Assembly: GCF_003076635.1 (NCBI RefSeq)
Contig: NZ_QDKG01000001.1
Location: 1,178,001-1,242,000 of the forward strand
Direction: 5' to 3'
From: Sphingobacterium corticibacter
GTDB taxonomy: Bacteria > Bacteroidota > Bacteroidia > Sphingobacteriales > Sphingobacteriaceae
Length of the DNA stretch: 64,000 bases
Position 1 is the first letter of the stretch, and every line of letters starts with the position of its first letter. Below, one piece after another: positions 1 to 9,609 of the stretch. The notes beneath the pieces were generated by a model, which was given only the letters and a program-made list of their open reading frames with translations, was not told where the DNA came from and made no database searches. A program made the translations under genes and the position numbers.

Positions 1-1419
1 GTGACCAGTGTCGAAGGACCAGAAACCTGCAATACCTATAATATGCTCAAGCTGAGTGCACAATTGTTTCAGCGCACGGGCGATGTGCGCTACGTCGATT
101 ATTACGAGCGCGCTTTGTACAATCATATTTTGTCTTCACAACATCCGGAGCATGGCGGATTGGTCTATTTCACGCCGATGCGACCAGCACATTATCGTGT
201 GTATTCGCAGCCGCAAACGAGCTTTTGGTGCTGCGTGGGTTCTGGATTAGAAAGCCATTCGAAATACGGCGAGTTCATCTACGCGGAGCAAGATCAAGCG
301 CTATGGGTCAATCTATTTATTCCGTCGGTGCTGACTTGGGAAAAGATGGGCGTGCGCTTGGTGCAACAACATCAATTTCCGAGTACCGATACGATCAATT
401 TTAAAATACACGCTGATAAAGCGAAAAAGTTTACCCTACATCTACGAAAGCCAAATTGGACAAAAGGGGAGCAGGTCTCCCTTTTTGTCAATGGCAAAAA
501 GCATCAGATTCAGGAACGCAACAAAGGTTATCTCACCGTAGAACGCAAATGGAAAGAGGGCGATGAGATAAAATTAGTATTGCCGATGCGCGTAGAGCTG
601 GAAACATTTCCGGACAACTCGCCTTATCTGGCTTTTAACTACGGCCCAGTAGTGCTGGCTGGCACGAGCGCTTCGCAAGATGACATCGTCGGATTGCTAG
701 CGGATGATAGCCGCGGAGGTCATATTGCCAAAGGCAAACAGGTTTCTGCGACTGATATCCCGTTATTAGTCGGCGATAAAAATGACTTAGTGCAATCGGT
801 CGATTTGATTTCGGCAAAAGACCTTCGCTTTGCACTACATGTGCAGAATGCAAAAGGGGAGTCGCAGACACAAGAACTAAAACCCTTTGCGCAAATTCAC
901 GATGCGCGCTATCAGATTTACTGGCCTTACGCCGAATCCCAGAACGAGGCAAAGAGTTACTTTGATCGCGTTAGCAACGCTTATCTGGAACGATTAGAAA
1001 AGCTCACGATCGATCAGGTGCGCGTGGGACAACAACAGCCTGAATCTGATCACGGCATACAATCTTCACAATCCACTACAGGGGCGCAGAATGGCACGCA
1101 GTGGCGTGAAGCCACTGGTTGGTTTAGCTATCAACTCCGTCAATCATCCGGCGAAGCCAAATTCTTATACGTTCAGTATTTTGCCGAAGGCGAATATGAT
1201 TACAACATTTCTATCAATGAAGTGCAGATCGCGAAATTAACTGCCGATCAGAATGCTTCGGGCTTGCAGCAACAAACCATTGCCTTGCCAAAAGAGATAC
1301 AAGCCAATGCAGATCTACTTATTCGTATAGAAGCTAATTCGGGCAACAAAACAGCAAAAATAACCAACATAAAACTACTCCGGAACAATCTATCTGATAC
1401 GCCGGTCACAAATTTTTAA
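1..1419 (+). CDS. GH127 beta-L-arabinofuranosidase, C-terminal part (5' end outside window)
   Basis: Glycoside hydrolase family 127 (DUF1680) enzymes release beta-L-arabinofuranose from arabinosylated glycans. The frame is open from base 1, so the gene starts to the left and the GTG at base 1 is probably an internal codon. Visible residues 8-10 (Glu-Thr-Cys in GPETCNT) and the pair Cys77-Cys78 in SFWCCVGSG match the Glu/Cys zinc site of the family, whose first Cys of the pair is the nucleophile. After about residue 150 the protein is beta-rich, as in the family's C-terminal sandwich domains. Its stop overlaps the start of the next gene by one base, so it is the first visible gene of a GH operon. 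The missing N-terminal half would carry the signal peptide and more of the alpha barrel. Confidence 0.9.
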   Translation: MTSVEGPETCNTYNMLKLSAQLFQRTGDVRYVDYYERALYNHILSSQHPEHGGLVYFTPMRPAHYRVYSQPQTSFWCCVGSGLESHSKYGEFIYAEQDQALWVNLFIPSVLTWEKMGVRLVQQHQFPSTDTINFKIHADKAKKFTLHLRKPNWTKGEQVSLFVNGKKHQIQERNKGYLTVERKWKEGDEIKLVLPMRVELETFPDNSPYLAFNYGPVVLAGTSASQDDIVGLLADDSRGGHIAKGKQVSATDIPLLVGDKNDLVQSVDLISAKDLRFALHVQNAKGESQTQELKPFAQIHDARYQIYWPYAESQNEAKSYFDRVSNAYLERLEKLTIDQVRVGQQQPESDHGIQSSQSTTGAQNGTQWREATGWFSYQLRQSSGEAKFLYVQYFAEGEYDYNISINEVQIAKLTADQNASGLQQQTIALPKEIQANADLLIRIEANSGNKTAKITNIKLLRNNLSDTPVTNF

Positions 1420-2420
1420 TGATGAATAACAAAAGAAATTACTACAAAAACATTCGAAATAAAGCATTCGTTACGGCGGTCTGTTTGCTAGGTGCGTTTT
1501 CAATGGCATCTGCACAAGACGTAAGTCAGAAGGTCGTCAATCGATTTGTGGCAACAAGTAATCCCATTATCAAAGATAAATACACGGCAGATCCAGCGGC
1601 GCTGGTGAAAGGCGATACGCTGTGGTTGTATGCTGGTCAAGATTTGGCTGGCGGACAAACCAAGTATATAATGAAAAATTGGTTGGTGTATTCTACGACA
1701 GATATGAAAAACTGGACGGAATATGAAGTGCCATTGAAAATTACCGATTTCGCTTGGGCAAAAAGTGGAGATGCCTTTGCTGGCCATGTCACCGAGCGCG
1801 ATGGTAAATATTATTGGTACATCAGTAGCAATTGGTCGGGCATTGGTGTGGCGGTATCCGATTCGCCGACAGGTCCTTTCAAAGATGCTTTGGGAAAACC
1901 TTTGTTGACGAACGACGATTGTTTTGCATCAAGCCATGCTTGGGCTTGTATTGATCCTGCGGTGCATATTGATGATGACGGACAAGCTTGGATATTTTGG
2001 GGCAACCGTGAATGCTATTATGCCAAGTTGAAAGATAATATGATCGAAATTGATGGAGAAATAAAGCAGATGAAATTTGATAAGCTGGATTTCACCGAAG
2101 CACCTTGGGTGCATAAGTACAAAAAGAAATATTACCTAACGTATGCCACTGGATTCCCGGAAAAGATCGCCTATGCCATGGGTGATCGCATGGAAGGACC
2201 TTATGAATACAAAGGCCTTCTAAATGAGATTGCCGGTAATAGCAATACCAATCACCAATCTATTGTTGAGTTTAAAGGCAAATGGTATTTTATCTACCAC
2301 AATGGTGCGATACAGACGGATGGTAGTAGTTATAGTCGTTCCGTGTGTATTGATCGTCTGTATTTCAATAAAGATGGTACCATCAAACGCATTCAGATGA
2401 CAACGGAAGGCATCAACTAA
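1419..2420 (+). CDS. GH43 family glycosidase (arabinosidase/xylosidase type), secreted
   Basis: A 333-residue protein with an N-terminal signal peptide (hydrophobic stretch at about residues 14-32 ending ASA) and one five-bladed GH43 propeller. The three family acids are visible: Asp in YTADPAAL (base), Asp in CIDPAVHID (pKa modulator) and Glu in FTEAPWVHKY (acid). GH43 enzymes invert alpha-L-arabinofuranosides or beta-xylosides; with GH127, GH2 and GH51 nearby, an arabinan or arabinogalactan substrate is the best guess. The start ATG overlaps the GH127 stop (TAATG), so the two are translationally coupled. The exact linkage cannot be read from sequence. Confidence 0.88.
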   Translation: MMNNKRNYYKNIRNKAFVTAVCLLGAFSMASAQDVSQKVVNRFVATSNPIIKDKYTADPAALVKGDTLWLYAGQDLAGGQTKYIMKNWLVYSTTDMKNWTEYEVPLKITDFAWAKSGDAFAGHVTERDGKYYWYISSNWSGIGVAVSDSPTGPFKDALGKPLLTNDDCFASSHAWACIDPAVHIDDDGQAWIFWGNRECYYAKLKDNMIEIDGEIKQMKFDKLDFTEAPWVHKYKKKYYLTYATGFPEKIAYAMGDRMEGPYEYKGLLNEIAGNSNTNHQSIVEFKGKWYFIYHNGAIQTDGSSYSRSVCIDRLYFNKDGTIKRIQMTTEGIN

Positions 2421-2445
2421 TTTTAAAGATCAATATTTTATATAA

Positions 2446-4350
2446 ATGAGAATTGTTATTACCCTAGTAGCCTACTTATGGAGCAGCTCCCTGTTGCTGG
2501 CGCAAGCTTATAAATCGGGACCTGTAGATAAAGATTATGTTGGCTATTTGTTTGCCTATTTCAAAGGAAATGCGGTCGAAGATGAGTCCGTTTGCTTCGC
2601 TGTCAGTACCGATGGTTACAATTATCGTGCGCTCAATGGCAATCAGCCCGTGTTGAGCTCGGCTGAGATTAGTTCTACCGGTGGTGTTCGCGATCCGCAT
2701 ATCTTGCGCGGTGAAGATGGAAAATCTTTCTACATGGTATTGACCGATATGACTTCGAGCAAGGGTTGGGATTCCAATCGCGGTATGATTTTGTTGAAGT
2801 CCGATAATTTGGTGGATTGGAAGCATAGCAAAATCCATATTCCGACACGTTTCACGGGGCATGAAGATTTGAAACGCGTGTGGGCACCGCAGACCATCTT
2901 TGATCCATCGGTCAATAAATACATGGTCTATTGGTCTATGCAGCATGGTAATGGACCAGATATCATTTATTACGCGTACGCGAATGCTGATTTTACCGAT
3001 CTGGAAGCAGCACCTCAAAAACTGTTTGTTCCTAAAAACCAAAAATCCTGTATCGATGGCGACATCATTTTAAAGAATGGCTTGTACTACCTGTTTTACA
3101 AAACGGAAGGACATGGCAATGGTCTTCGCTTAGCGATGACCGATTCCTTGACTTCTGGAAAATGGATTGAACAACCAGGGTATAAGCAACAAACTACGGA
3201 TGCGGTCGAAGGATCTAGCGTGTTCAAATTGAACCATTCGGACAAGTACATCTTGATGTACGATGTATATGGCAAGGGCAAATACCAATTCTGCGAGAGT
3301 GTAGATCTAGACCGGTTTAAAGTAATTGATGAAGATATCAGCATGGATTTTCACCCAAGACATGGTTCTATTATTCCATTATCTCGTGCAGAGTTAAAAG
3401 CAGTAACTGATCGTTGGGGAACGCCAGCAGGAATACAAGTGCCTGCAGCCAAAAACCCAGCGTTAGATGGTTATTATGCTGATCCAGATATTATCTATTC
3501 GCATAAAGACAAAAAATATTATCTATATCCTACCAGCGATGGATTTGATGGTTGGGGTGGTTATTATTTCAAAACATTCTCCTCGACAGATTTAAAAAAC
3601 TGGAAAGATGAAGGCGTGATTTTAGACCTGAAAAAAGATGTTTCTTGGGCTGATCGTCATGCTTGGGCACCGACCATTATCGAGAAGAATAACAAAGGAA
3701 AATACCAGTATTACTACTACTTCACGGCAGCACAAAAGATCGGTGTAGCGGTTGCAGATAATCCACAAGGACCATTTCGCGATTCGGGAAAACCATTGGT
3801 GAATAGCAAACCAGAAGGTATAAACAACGGACAGGAAATCGATCCAGCGGTATTTTACGATCCCAAATCCAAGAAAAACTATTTGTTCTGGGGCAATGGT
3901 TATTTGGCTGTTGCGGAGTTGAACAAAGATATGATCTCGCTAAAACCGAATACGACCAAAGTGCTGACACCAACGGACGGTACATTTCGCGAAGGTGTAT
4001 TTGTGATCTACCGCGAAGGAAAATACTATTTCTTATGGTCAGAAGATGATACCAGAAGTCCTAATTATCGTGTACGTTATGGTATTGCAGATTCACCAAC
4101 ATCACCTATTCAAATCCCAGCAAACAACCTGATCCTACAGAAGGACGAAGCGAAAGGCATTTATGGAACCGGACATAATTCCGTGATCCAAGTACCAGGC
4201 AAAGATGAGTGGTATATCGTGTACCATCGCTTCTCTTATCCTGACGGAATCAAGATGGGTGATGCGGCAGGTTTCCACCGCGAAGTGGCGATCGACGCTT
4301 TAAAGTTTGATGAGCAGGGTTTCATCTTGCCGATCATTCCTACGAACTAA
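2446..4350 (+). CDS. Tandem GH43-GH43 two-domain glycosidase, secreted
   Basis: A 634-residue protein with a short signal peptide (about residues 1-19) and two complete GH43 propellers, roughly residues 25-315 and 335-630. Both carry all three catalytic acids. In the first domain these are in GGVRDPHIL, SCIDGDIIL and DAVEGSSVF; in the second they are in GYYADPDIIY, EIDPAVFYDP and TFREGVFVIY. Both domains are therefore probably active, perhaps on different arabinosyl linkages of one polymer. It lies 25 bases after the preceding GH43 gene in the same direction. The fusion of two active propellers is known in Bacteroidota but not common. Confidence 0.88.
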   Translation: MRIVITLVAYLWSSSLLLAQAYKSGPVDKDYVGYLFAYFKGNAVEDESVCFAVSTDGYNYRALNGNQPVLSSAEISSTGGVRDPHILRGEDGKSFYMVLTDMTSSKGWDSNRGMILLKSDNLVDWKHSKIHIPTRFTGHEDLKRVWAPQTIFDPSVNKYMVYWSMQHGNGPDIIYYAYANADFTDLEAAPQKLFVPKNQKSCIDGDIILKNGLYYLFYKTEGHGNGLRLAMTDSLTSGKWIEQPGYKQQTTDAVEGSSVFKLNHSDKYILMYDVYGKGKYQFCESVDLDRFKVIDEDISMDFHPRHGSIIPLSRAELKAVTDRWGTPAGIQVPAAKNPALDGYYADPDIIYSHKDKKYYLYPTSDGFDGWGGYYFKTFSSTDLKNWKDEGVILDLKKDVSWADRHAWAPTIIEKNNKGKYQYYYYFTAAQKIGVAVADNPQGPFRDSGKPLVNSKPEGINNGQEIDPAVFYDPKSKKNYLFWGNGYLAVAELNKDMISLKPNTTKVLTPTDGTFREGVFVIYREGKYYFLWSEDDTRSPNYRVRYGIADSPTSPIQIPANNLILQKDEAKGIYGTGHNSVIQVPGKDEWYIVYHRFSYPDGIKMGDAAGFHREVAIDALKFDEQGFILPIIPTN

Positions 4351-4386
4351 ACTTTTAATGACAAACACTATTTTTTAACAAACAAC

Positions 4387-6897
4387 ATGTACTCAAAATT
4401 AACCCGATTTTTTGTTGCTAATATCAGCGTTTGCTTCCTATTGTTGCATAGCGGCAATGAGGTAATGGCACAAGCCGACTTTGGTAATGCGACCAAACTC
4501 AATAAGGATTGGCAATTTAAACTAAGCGATCAGAGCGATGCGGCGACAGCAGAGAAATTAGATCGCTCTTGGCGTGGAGTTCAACTGCCACATGACTGGA
4601 GTGTACGGCAACCGCTTAGCCCGAGCTTGGCCAGCGCGACCGGCTATTTGCCAGGCGGCATTGGCTGGTATCGCAAGCAAGTATTCGTAGATGCCGACAA
4701 ACAAGGTCAACAACTGTATATTTATTTTGAAGGCGTGTACAATCGTAGCGAAGTCTTTGTAAACGGACATTCTTTAGGCAAAAGACCGAATGGATATGTG
4801 TCCTTTATGTACGACCTGACGCCACATCTAAAATATGGTGCAGAGAATACGATCGCTGTACGCGTAGATCATACGCAAGATGCTGATTCGCGCTGGTACA
4901 CCGGCTCCGGAATCTACCGCGACGTCTGGTTGGTGCAGGCAAACAAAGTGCATTTAGAGCCTTGGGGATTGTATGTGTATCCCGAAGTGACTAAAAACAA
5001 AGGTACCTTGAAGATTGAAACACCCGTACAAAATCATTCTGATCAAGCGGTGAATCTACAAGTAATGCATACGTTGGTAGATGGAGCTGGTAAAACGGTG
5101 ATCAAAAAAACCACGAAATTAAACGTTCCGAAAAACGGTAAACAAACGATCAATAACGCTTTGGAAGTCCGCGATCCTGAATTGTGGAGTCTTGATAATC
5201 CTACTTTATACACTTTGCAGACGACTGTTACGCAAGATGGCAAAGTCGTCGATCAATCTAGCGTGCGTACGGGTTTCCGTACCTACACCTTCGACTCGAA
5301 CAAAGGCTTTGCGCTCAACGGAACTTGGATGAAGGTAAAAGGCGTTTGTCTGCATCACGATGCCGGCGTTTTAGGCGCTGCGGTATATCCTGAAGTGTGG
5401 CGCAGAAGGTTGCTACAATTGAAATCGATGGGTGTAAATGCCATTCGTACCAGTCACAATCCACAAGCTAGCAGCCTATATGCTTTGTGTGACGAATTGG
5501 GTATGTTGGTGATGAACGAAGCTTTTGACGAATGGGAATTCCCTAAACGGAAGTGGTTGTCGGGTTGGAATGTCGGTACGCCAGGTTTTCAAGGCGCGTT
5601 TGATTATTTCAAAGAATGGGGCGACCGCGATCTAGCCGATATGGTACGTCGTGACCGTAATCATCTTTCGATTTTTGCTTGGAGTATCGGTAATGAAGTA
5701 GATTATCCGAATGATCCGTACTCACATCCAGTATTAGATGGTGGGCAAGGAGGAGGCTTCACGCAGCCTATTTTTGGTGGATACCGCAAAGATGCGCCCG
5801 ATGCGATGCGATTGGGCGGTATTGCTGAGCGTTTGGCAGCCGTGGTGCGTGAGCACGACAAATCTCGGCCAGTTACTGCTGGATTAGCTGGCGTTGCGAT
5901 GTCCAATGAAACGGCGTATCCAAGTGCGTTGGATATCGCTGGATACAATTACACCGAAAGTCGTTATCAAGAAGATCACACTAAATATCCTGAAAGAGTA
6001 ATTTATGGTAGCGAAAACCGCCATGATTTCGGTGCTTGGAAAGCCGTAAGAGATCAAGAACATATTTTTGGTCAGTTCCTCTGGACAGGTATCGATTACT
6101 TAGGTGAATCTGGTCGCTGGCCTTCCCGCGGATTCTATTCGGGACTGTTGGATTTCGCTGGATCTATGAAACCGCGTGGATACTTCCGCGCTTCCTTGTG
6201 GTCTGATAAACCGATGGCTTATCTAGGAACTTATCCAGTACAAGGCGGCGGTGCTGCTACAGATACTTGGTCTCAGTTAGAAGCAGAGCAAGGACAAAAG
6301 CAAGATCAAGCACCTTCTATGGATGCTTGGCCGGTGTGGAATTATAGCGAAGGACAACAAATCCGTGTCGTGTCTTACAGTAATGCAGCCATAGTATATC
6401 TTACGCTAAATGGTCGTAAAGTTGGAGAAGAAAAAGCGGCGGATGACCGTCACGGTATCGTGTACTGGGATATTCCATATGCTGCGGGCACATTGACCGT
6501 GATTGGTTTGGATGAGTCTGGACGTGAAATCGCGAAGTACGATCTAAAAACAAGCAAAAGATCTTATGCCCTGAAAGTGGTAGAAGGAGCTAATCAAGCG
6601 GTGAATGCAGATGGCGGCCTAGCACAGATCAGTCTTCAAATCGTAGATCAAGATGGCGTGGTCGTTCCAACGGCAGATGATGAGATTACCTGTCAAATTG
6701 TAGGATCGGGTACTTTATTGGGTATGGAAGCAGGAAATAATAGCGATATGTCGGATTATACAGACAATCAACAGCGTGCTTTCAAGGGTAAAATGATGGT
6801 GTATGTACGTGCAGATGGCAAGCCATCGGAAGAGATTCGAGTGCGACTAACGGCACCTTGGTTACAAGCTGCCGAAGTAAAGATACCACTTAAATAA
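4387..6897 (+). CDS. GH2 beta-galactosidase family protein, secreted
   Basis: An 836-residue GH2 enzyme with a signal peptide (about residues 1-28), jelly-roll sugar-binding domain (about 35-200), Ig-like domain (about 200-310), TIM barrel (about 315-610) and extra C-terminal Ig-like domains resembling DUF4982 and the GH2 C-terminal domain. The acid/base is Glu437 (SIGNEVDYP) and the nucleophile Glu543 (YGSENRHDF). GH2 enzymes act as beta-galactosidases, beta-glucuronidases or related activities. In this operon, trimming of galactan or arabinogalactan side chains of pectin is most likely. It lies 36 bases after the double GH43 gene and is followed by a hairpin that could end the operon. Confidence 0.88.
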   Translation: MYSKLTRFFVANISVCFLLLHSGNEVMAQADFGNATKLNKDWQFKLSDQSDAATAEKLDRSWRGVQLPHDWSVRQPLSPSLASATGYLPGGIGWYRKQVFVDADKQGQQLYIYFEGVYNRSEVFVNGHSLGKRPNGYVSFMYDLTPHLKYGAENTIAVRVDHTQDADSRWYTGSGIYRDVWLVQANKVHLEPWGLYVYPEVTKNKGTLKIETPVQNHSDQAVNLQVMHTLVDGAGKTVIKKTTKLNVPKNGKQTINNALEVRDPELWSLDNPTLYTLQTTVTQDGKVVDQSSVRTGFRTYTFDSNKGFALNGTWMKVKGVCLHHDAGVLGAAVYPEVWRRRLLQLKSMGVNAIRTSHNPQASSLYALCDELGMLVMNEAFDEWEFPKRKWLSGWNVGTPGFQGAFDYFKEWGDRDLADMVRRDRNHLSIFAWSIGNEVDYPNDPYSHPVLDGGQGGGFTQPIFGGYRKDAPDAMRLGGIAERLAAVVREHDKSRPVTAGLAGVAMSNETAYPSALDIAGYNYTESRYQEDHTKYPERVIYGSENRHDFGAWKAVRDQEHIFGQFLWTGIDYLGESGRWPSRGFYSGLLDFAGSMKPRGYFRASLWSDKPMAYLGTYPVQGGGAATDTWSQLEAEQGQKQDQAPSMDAWPVWNYSEGQQIRVVSYSNAAIVYLTLNGRKVGEEKAADDRHGIVYWDIPYAAGTLTVIGLDESGREIAKYDLKTSKRSYALKVVEGANQAVNADGGLAQISLQIVDQDGVVVPTADDEITCQIVGSGTLLGMEAGNNSDMSDYTDNQQRAFKGKMMVYVRADGKPSEEIRVRLTAPWLQAAEVKIPLK

Positions 6898-6917
6898 AAT
6901 GAGATAAAGTATTTGGG

Positions 6918-6950
6918 AAAGGTGAATGTAAAAAGTTCACCTTTTCTTTT
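6918..6950 (+). terminator. Hairpin with T-rich tail after the GH2 gene
   Basis: AAAGGTGAA pairs with TTCACCTTT around a 9-base loop and is followed by a T-rich tract. It lies between GH2 and GH105, so the GH105-DUF2264 pair may be expressed at a lower level by read-through or from its own promoter. Confidence 0.6.
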
Positions 6951-6969
6951 CATAAAATATAGGAGATAT

Positions 6970-8106
6970 ATGAACTGGAAGAGAATGATAGCTATTGTAG
7001 CTGCCGCAATGATTTTCGCGGGTTGCACCAGTAAAAAATACGCGATTGACCAAGTCGATAAACAGGATGTCTTAGCCTCGATTAGTTTGGTGAACTCGCA
7101 CTGGCAGCAGAATAACAAACCGCAGAATTGGGCTTTCTGGGATGAGGCGGCGTACCATACCGGTAATATGGCGGCCTACGAAGTCACGAAAGATTCCGCT
7201 TTTCTAAATTATAGTTTGATCTGGGCGAAGTCCAATGATTGGAAAGGTGCTAAATCTGACAATAAAGAAGATTGGAAATATAGTTATGGAGAAAGCGATG
7301 ATTACGTTTTATTTGGCGATTGGCAGATCTGTTTTCAGACGTATATCGATCTTTATCGTATCGATAAAGATGAGAATCGTATTCGTCGCGCCAAAGAAGT
7401 GATGGAATACCAAATGTCGACCTCAGCAGACGATTATTGGTGGTGGGCAGATGGTTTGTATATGGTGATGCCGGTAATGACAAAGTTGTACCAAGTCACG
7501 GAAAACCCCTTGTACCTAGAGAAATTGTACACCTATTTCCGCTATGCGGATAGTCTGATGTTTGATCAGGAAGCGCATTTGTATTATCGGGATGGCAAAT
7601 ACCTTTACCCAAAGCACAAGAGTGCCAATGGAAAGCGTGATTTCTGGGCGCGGGGAGATGGATGGGTTTTGGCCGGATTGGCCAAAGTACTCGCTGATCT
7701 CCCAAAAGAATACGAGCATCGTGCATTCTTCGAGCAACGTTTTACCCAATTAGCGGCGGCAGTCGCGGAAGCACAACAATCAGAAGGTTATTGGACACGT
7801 AGTTTGCTTGATCCTGAGCACGCTCCTGGTCCTGAAACCAGCGGTACGGCTTTCTTTACTTATGGTTTGCTTTGGGGCGTGAACAATGGTTATCTGAACG
7901 CAGCAGAATACCTGCCTGTGATCGATCGCTCGTGGCGCTATTTACAAGATGTAGCATTGCAAGCTGATGGTTCGGTGGGATATGTGCAACCGATTGGAGA
8001 AAAAGCGATTCCTGGGCAAGTGGTAGACCAAAATTCTACGACTAACTTCGGCGTTGGCGCTTACTTGCTGGCTGCGACCGAATTGTATAAATATTTAAGT
8101 AAATAG
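6970..8106 (+). CDS. GH105/GH88-type unsaturated rhamnogalacturonyl hydrolase, lipoprotein
   Basis: GH105 enzymes remove the unsaturated galacturonyl end that polysaccharide lyases leave on rhamnogalacturonan oligosaccharides. The ATG at 6970 is preferred because AGGAG lies five bases upstream and it gives a clean lipoprotein signal (MNWKRMIAIVAAAMIFAGC); a longer frame from 6913 would put this inside the protein and run through a terminator hairpin. The (alpha/alpha)6 barrel shows the family motifs WWWADGLYMVMP (catalytic Asp) and ARGDGWVLAGL. At 378 residues it is of normal family length. The lipid anchor fits action at the periplasm or outer membrane next to the other PUL enzymes. Confidence 0.85.
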   Translation: MNWKRMIAIVAAAMIFAGCTSKKYAIDQVDKQDVLASISLVNSHWQQNNKPQNWAFWDEAAYHTGNMAAYEVTKDSAFLNYSLIWAKSNDWKGAKSDNKEDWKYSYGESDDYVLFGDWQICFQTYIDLYRIDKDENRIRRAKEVMEYQMSTSADDYWWWADGLYMVMPVMTKLYQVTENPLYLEKLYTYFRYADSLMFDQEAHLYYRDGKYLYPKHKSANGKRDFWARGDGWVLAGLAKVLADLPKEYEHRAFFEQRFTQLAAAVAEAQQSEGYWTRSLLDPEHAPGPETSGTAFFTYGLLWGVNNGYLNAAEYLPVIDRSWRYLQDVALQADGSVGYVQPIGEKAIPGQVVDQNSTTNFGVGAYLLAATELYKYLSK

Positions 8107-8114
8107 GCTTGGTT

Positions 8115-9332
8115 ATGAGGATGCATATCGCGGTATTAGTAGGGTTTCTTGGGGTGATTGCTTTTGCATCTTTCGCTCAAGATAAGAGCAATGTTGACAG
8201 AGCTTTCTGGTTGGCGGAGATGGACAAAATGGCGCGTCCAGTGATTCGCAGCTTAGCGCACGATAGCTTACGCATCGCGATGCCGCAGGTCACTTCCAAA
8301 AATGTAGATAACCGCGAACACCGCATTCAGGTGCAATACTTGGAAGTATTTGGAAGGGTGCTTTCTGGTATAGCGCCTTGGTTGCAGCTAGAAGGAGGGG
8401 ACGAAGAAGAACAAGCGCTACGCAATCAATACCGTACTTGGGTGATCCAAGGATTTGAAAATGCGCTAGATTCGAATGCGCGTGATTTTATGCGTTTTGA
8501 TGTGGGCGGTCAGCAATTGGTGGATGCCTCTTTCTTAGCACTTGGTGTGATCCGTGGGCCTTGGATTTGGGAAAATCTATCCAGCGATTCACAAACAAAG
8601 TTGGTCGAGTCCATCCGTACCACACGCCGTTTTTTACCAGTTTATTCCAATTGGTTGTTGTTTTCGGCCGTCAATGAAGCTTTCCTTGCTAAGTATTCCG
8701 ACTCTTGGGATGTGATGCGGGTGGACTACGCATTACGCCAGTTTGAACAGTGGTATGTAGGCGATAGCATGTATAAAGATGGGGAGCATTTCGCTTTTGA
8801 TTATTACAATAGCTATGTTATCCATCCTTATTTAGGTGCGCTGGTAGACGTGATCGGTACGAAAACCAGCACGTACAATCGGATGTTTGAGGAGATCAAA
8901 AAGCGCAACCAACGTTATGCCGAGATTCAAGAACGCTTGATTCATACCGATGGAACGTATCCAGCATCTGGCCGGTCTGTAATCTATCGCGGCGCTGCAT
9001 TTCATCATTTAGCGGATATGGCCTTCAAGGATCGCTTGCCTGCAAGTTTGCCTGCCGCACAGGTGCGCAGCGCCTTGACAGCGGTATTGCGCAAAACCAC
9101 GGAAAGCCCTTCTACCTACAAGAATGGCTGGTTAACCATCGGCTTGTACGGCACACAGGAAAGTTTAGGCGATTTTTATAATAATCAAGGCAGTCCGTAT
9201 TTAGCAGCAACGCTTTTTCTTCCTTTAGGTTTACCGGAAAGCCATGCATTCTGGTCAGATCCCGCAAAACCGTGGACTGCGCAACAAATCTGGTCTGGCC
9301 AACAAGCGGCAAAAGATCATAGTGTGCATTAA
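8115..9332 (+). CDS. DUF2264 domain protein, secreted
   Basis: A 405-residue protein with a signal peptide ending about ASFAQ, followed by an alpha/alpha-barrel-like DUF2264 domain (motifs such as GPWIWENLSSDSQTKLVE and DGEHFAFDYYNSYVIHPY). DUF2264 genes commonly sit in pectin and rhamnogalacturonan utilisation loci next to GH105, GH2 and GH106 genes; the biochemical role of this member cannot be read from sequence. It begins nine bases after GH105, so the two are co-transcribed. ATG 8115 is chosen over the in-frame TTG at 8109; ATG 8121 is also possible and no strong ribosome-binding site decides. Confidence 0.8.
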   Translation: MRMHIAVLVGFLGVIAFASFAQDKSNVDRAFWLAEMDKMARPVIRSLAHDSLRIAMPQVTSKNVDNREHRIQVQYLEVFGRVLSGIAPWLQLEGGDEEEQALRNQYRTWVIQGFENALDSNARDFMRFDVGGQQLVDASFLALGVIRGPWIWENLSSDSQTKLVESIRTTRRFLPVYSNWLLFSAVNEAFLAKYSDSWDVMRVDYALRQFEQWYVGDSMYKDGEHFAFDYYNSYVIHPYLGALVDVIGTKTSTYNRMFEEIKKRNQRYAEIQERLIHTDGTYPASGRSVIYRGAAFHHLADMAFKDRLPASLPAAQVRSALTAVLRKTTESPSTYKNGWLTIGLYGTQESLGDFYNNQGSPYLAATLFLPLGLPESHAFWSDPAKPWTAQQIWSGQQAAKDHSVH

Positions 9333-9361
9333 AGATCCGAATCTAAGTCCGTTTTAATATT

Positions 9362-9406
9362 TGAAACCTCGTCTTTGCGAAGGCGAGGCACGAGGCTGTG
9401 GCAATC
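9362..9406. repeat. REP-like palindromic intergenic repeat
   Basis: The stretch begins CCTCGTCTTTGCGAAGGCGA and ends GCAATCTAAGG. It resembles the short palindromic repeats scattered through Sphingobacteriaceae intergenic regions (typical words: CGTCTTTGCGA and GCAATCT). CCTCG pairs with CGAGG to form a hairpin. It may also serve as the 3' end of the PUL transcript. Identification as a dispersed repeat needs the rest of the genome. Confidence 0.45.
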
Positions 9407-9429
9407 TAAGGTCATATTTTTTTAGGTAT

Positions 9430-9506
9430 CCACTTTCTTAACCTTATCCACTTTTTCAATTTTAATAACCCTCTCAACTTTTTCAACCCTCTCAACTTTA
9501 TTAATC
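9430..9506. repeat. Degenerate pyrimidine-rich tandem repeat
   Basis: About four imperfect units of 17-25 bases, built on words like TTATCCACTTTTTCAA and CCCTCTCAACTTTTTCAA, lie between the DUF2264 gene and the regulator. No coding potential is seen. It may be slippage-derived filler. Confidence 0.45.
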
Positions 9507-9575
9507 CCAAACAAGTTCACATTGTCTTACCACCGCGCGATGACGCCATGCTGCAAGCAATTGAATGTTATTTCC

Positions 9576-9583
9576 TAAGTTTG
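9576..9583 (+). promoter_or_regulatory. Bacteroidota -7 element (TAAGTTTG) of the AraC-type gene
   Basis: TAAGTTTG fits the TAnnTTTG consensus. Transcription would begin a few bases downstream, which supports the ATG at 9610 rather than the in-frame ATG at 9565 as the start of the regulator. Confidence 0.45.
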
Positions 9584-9609
9584 CAGCTCGAAAAACAGCG
9601 GAGAAAGAG

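Noticed and set aside
6913..6969. Longer start for the GH105 gene
   Set aside because: It runs through the terminator hairpin and would bury the lipoprotein signal; ATG 6970 has a good ribosome-binding site.
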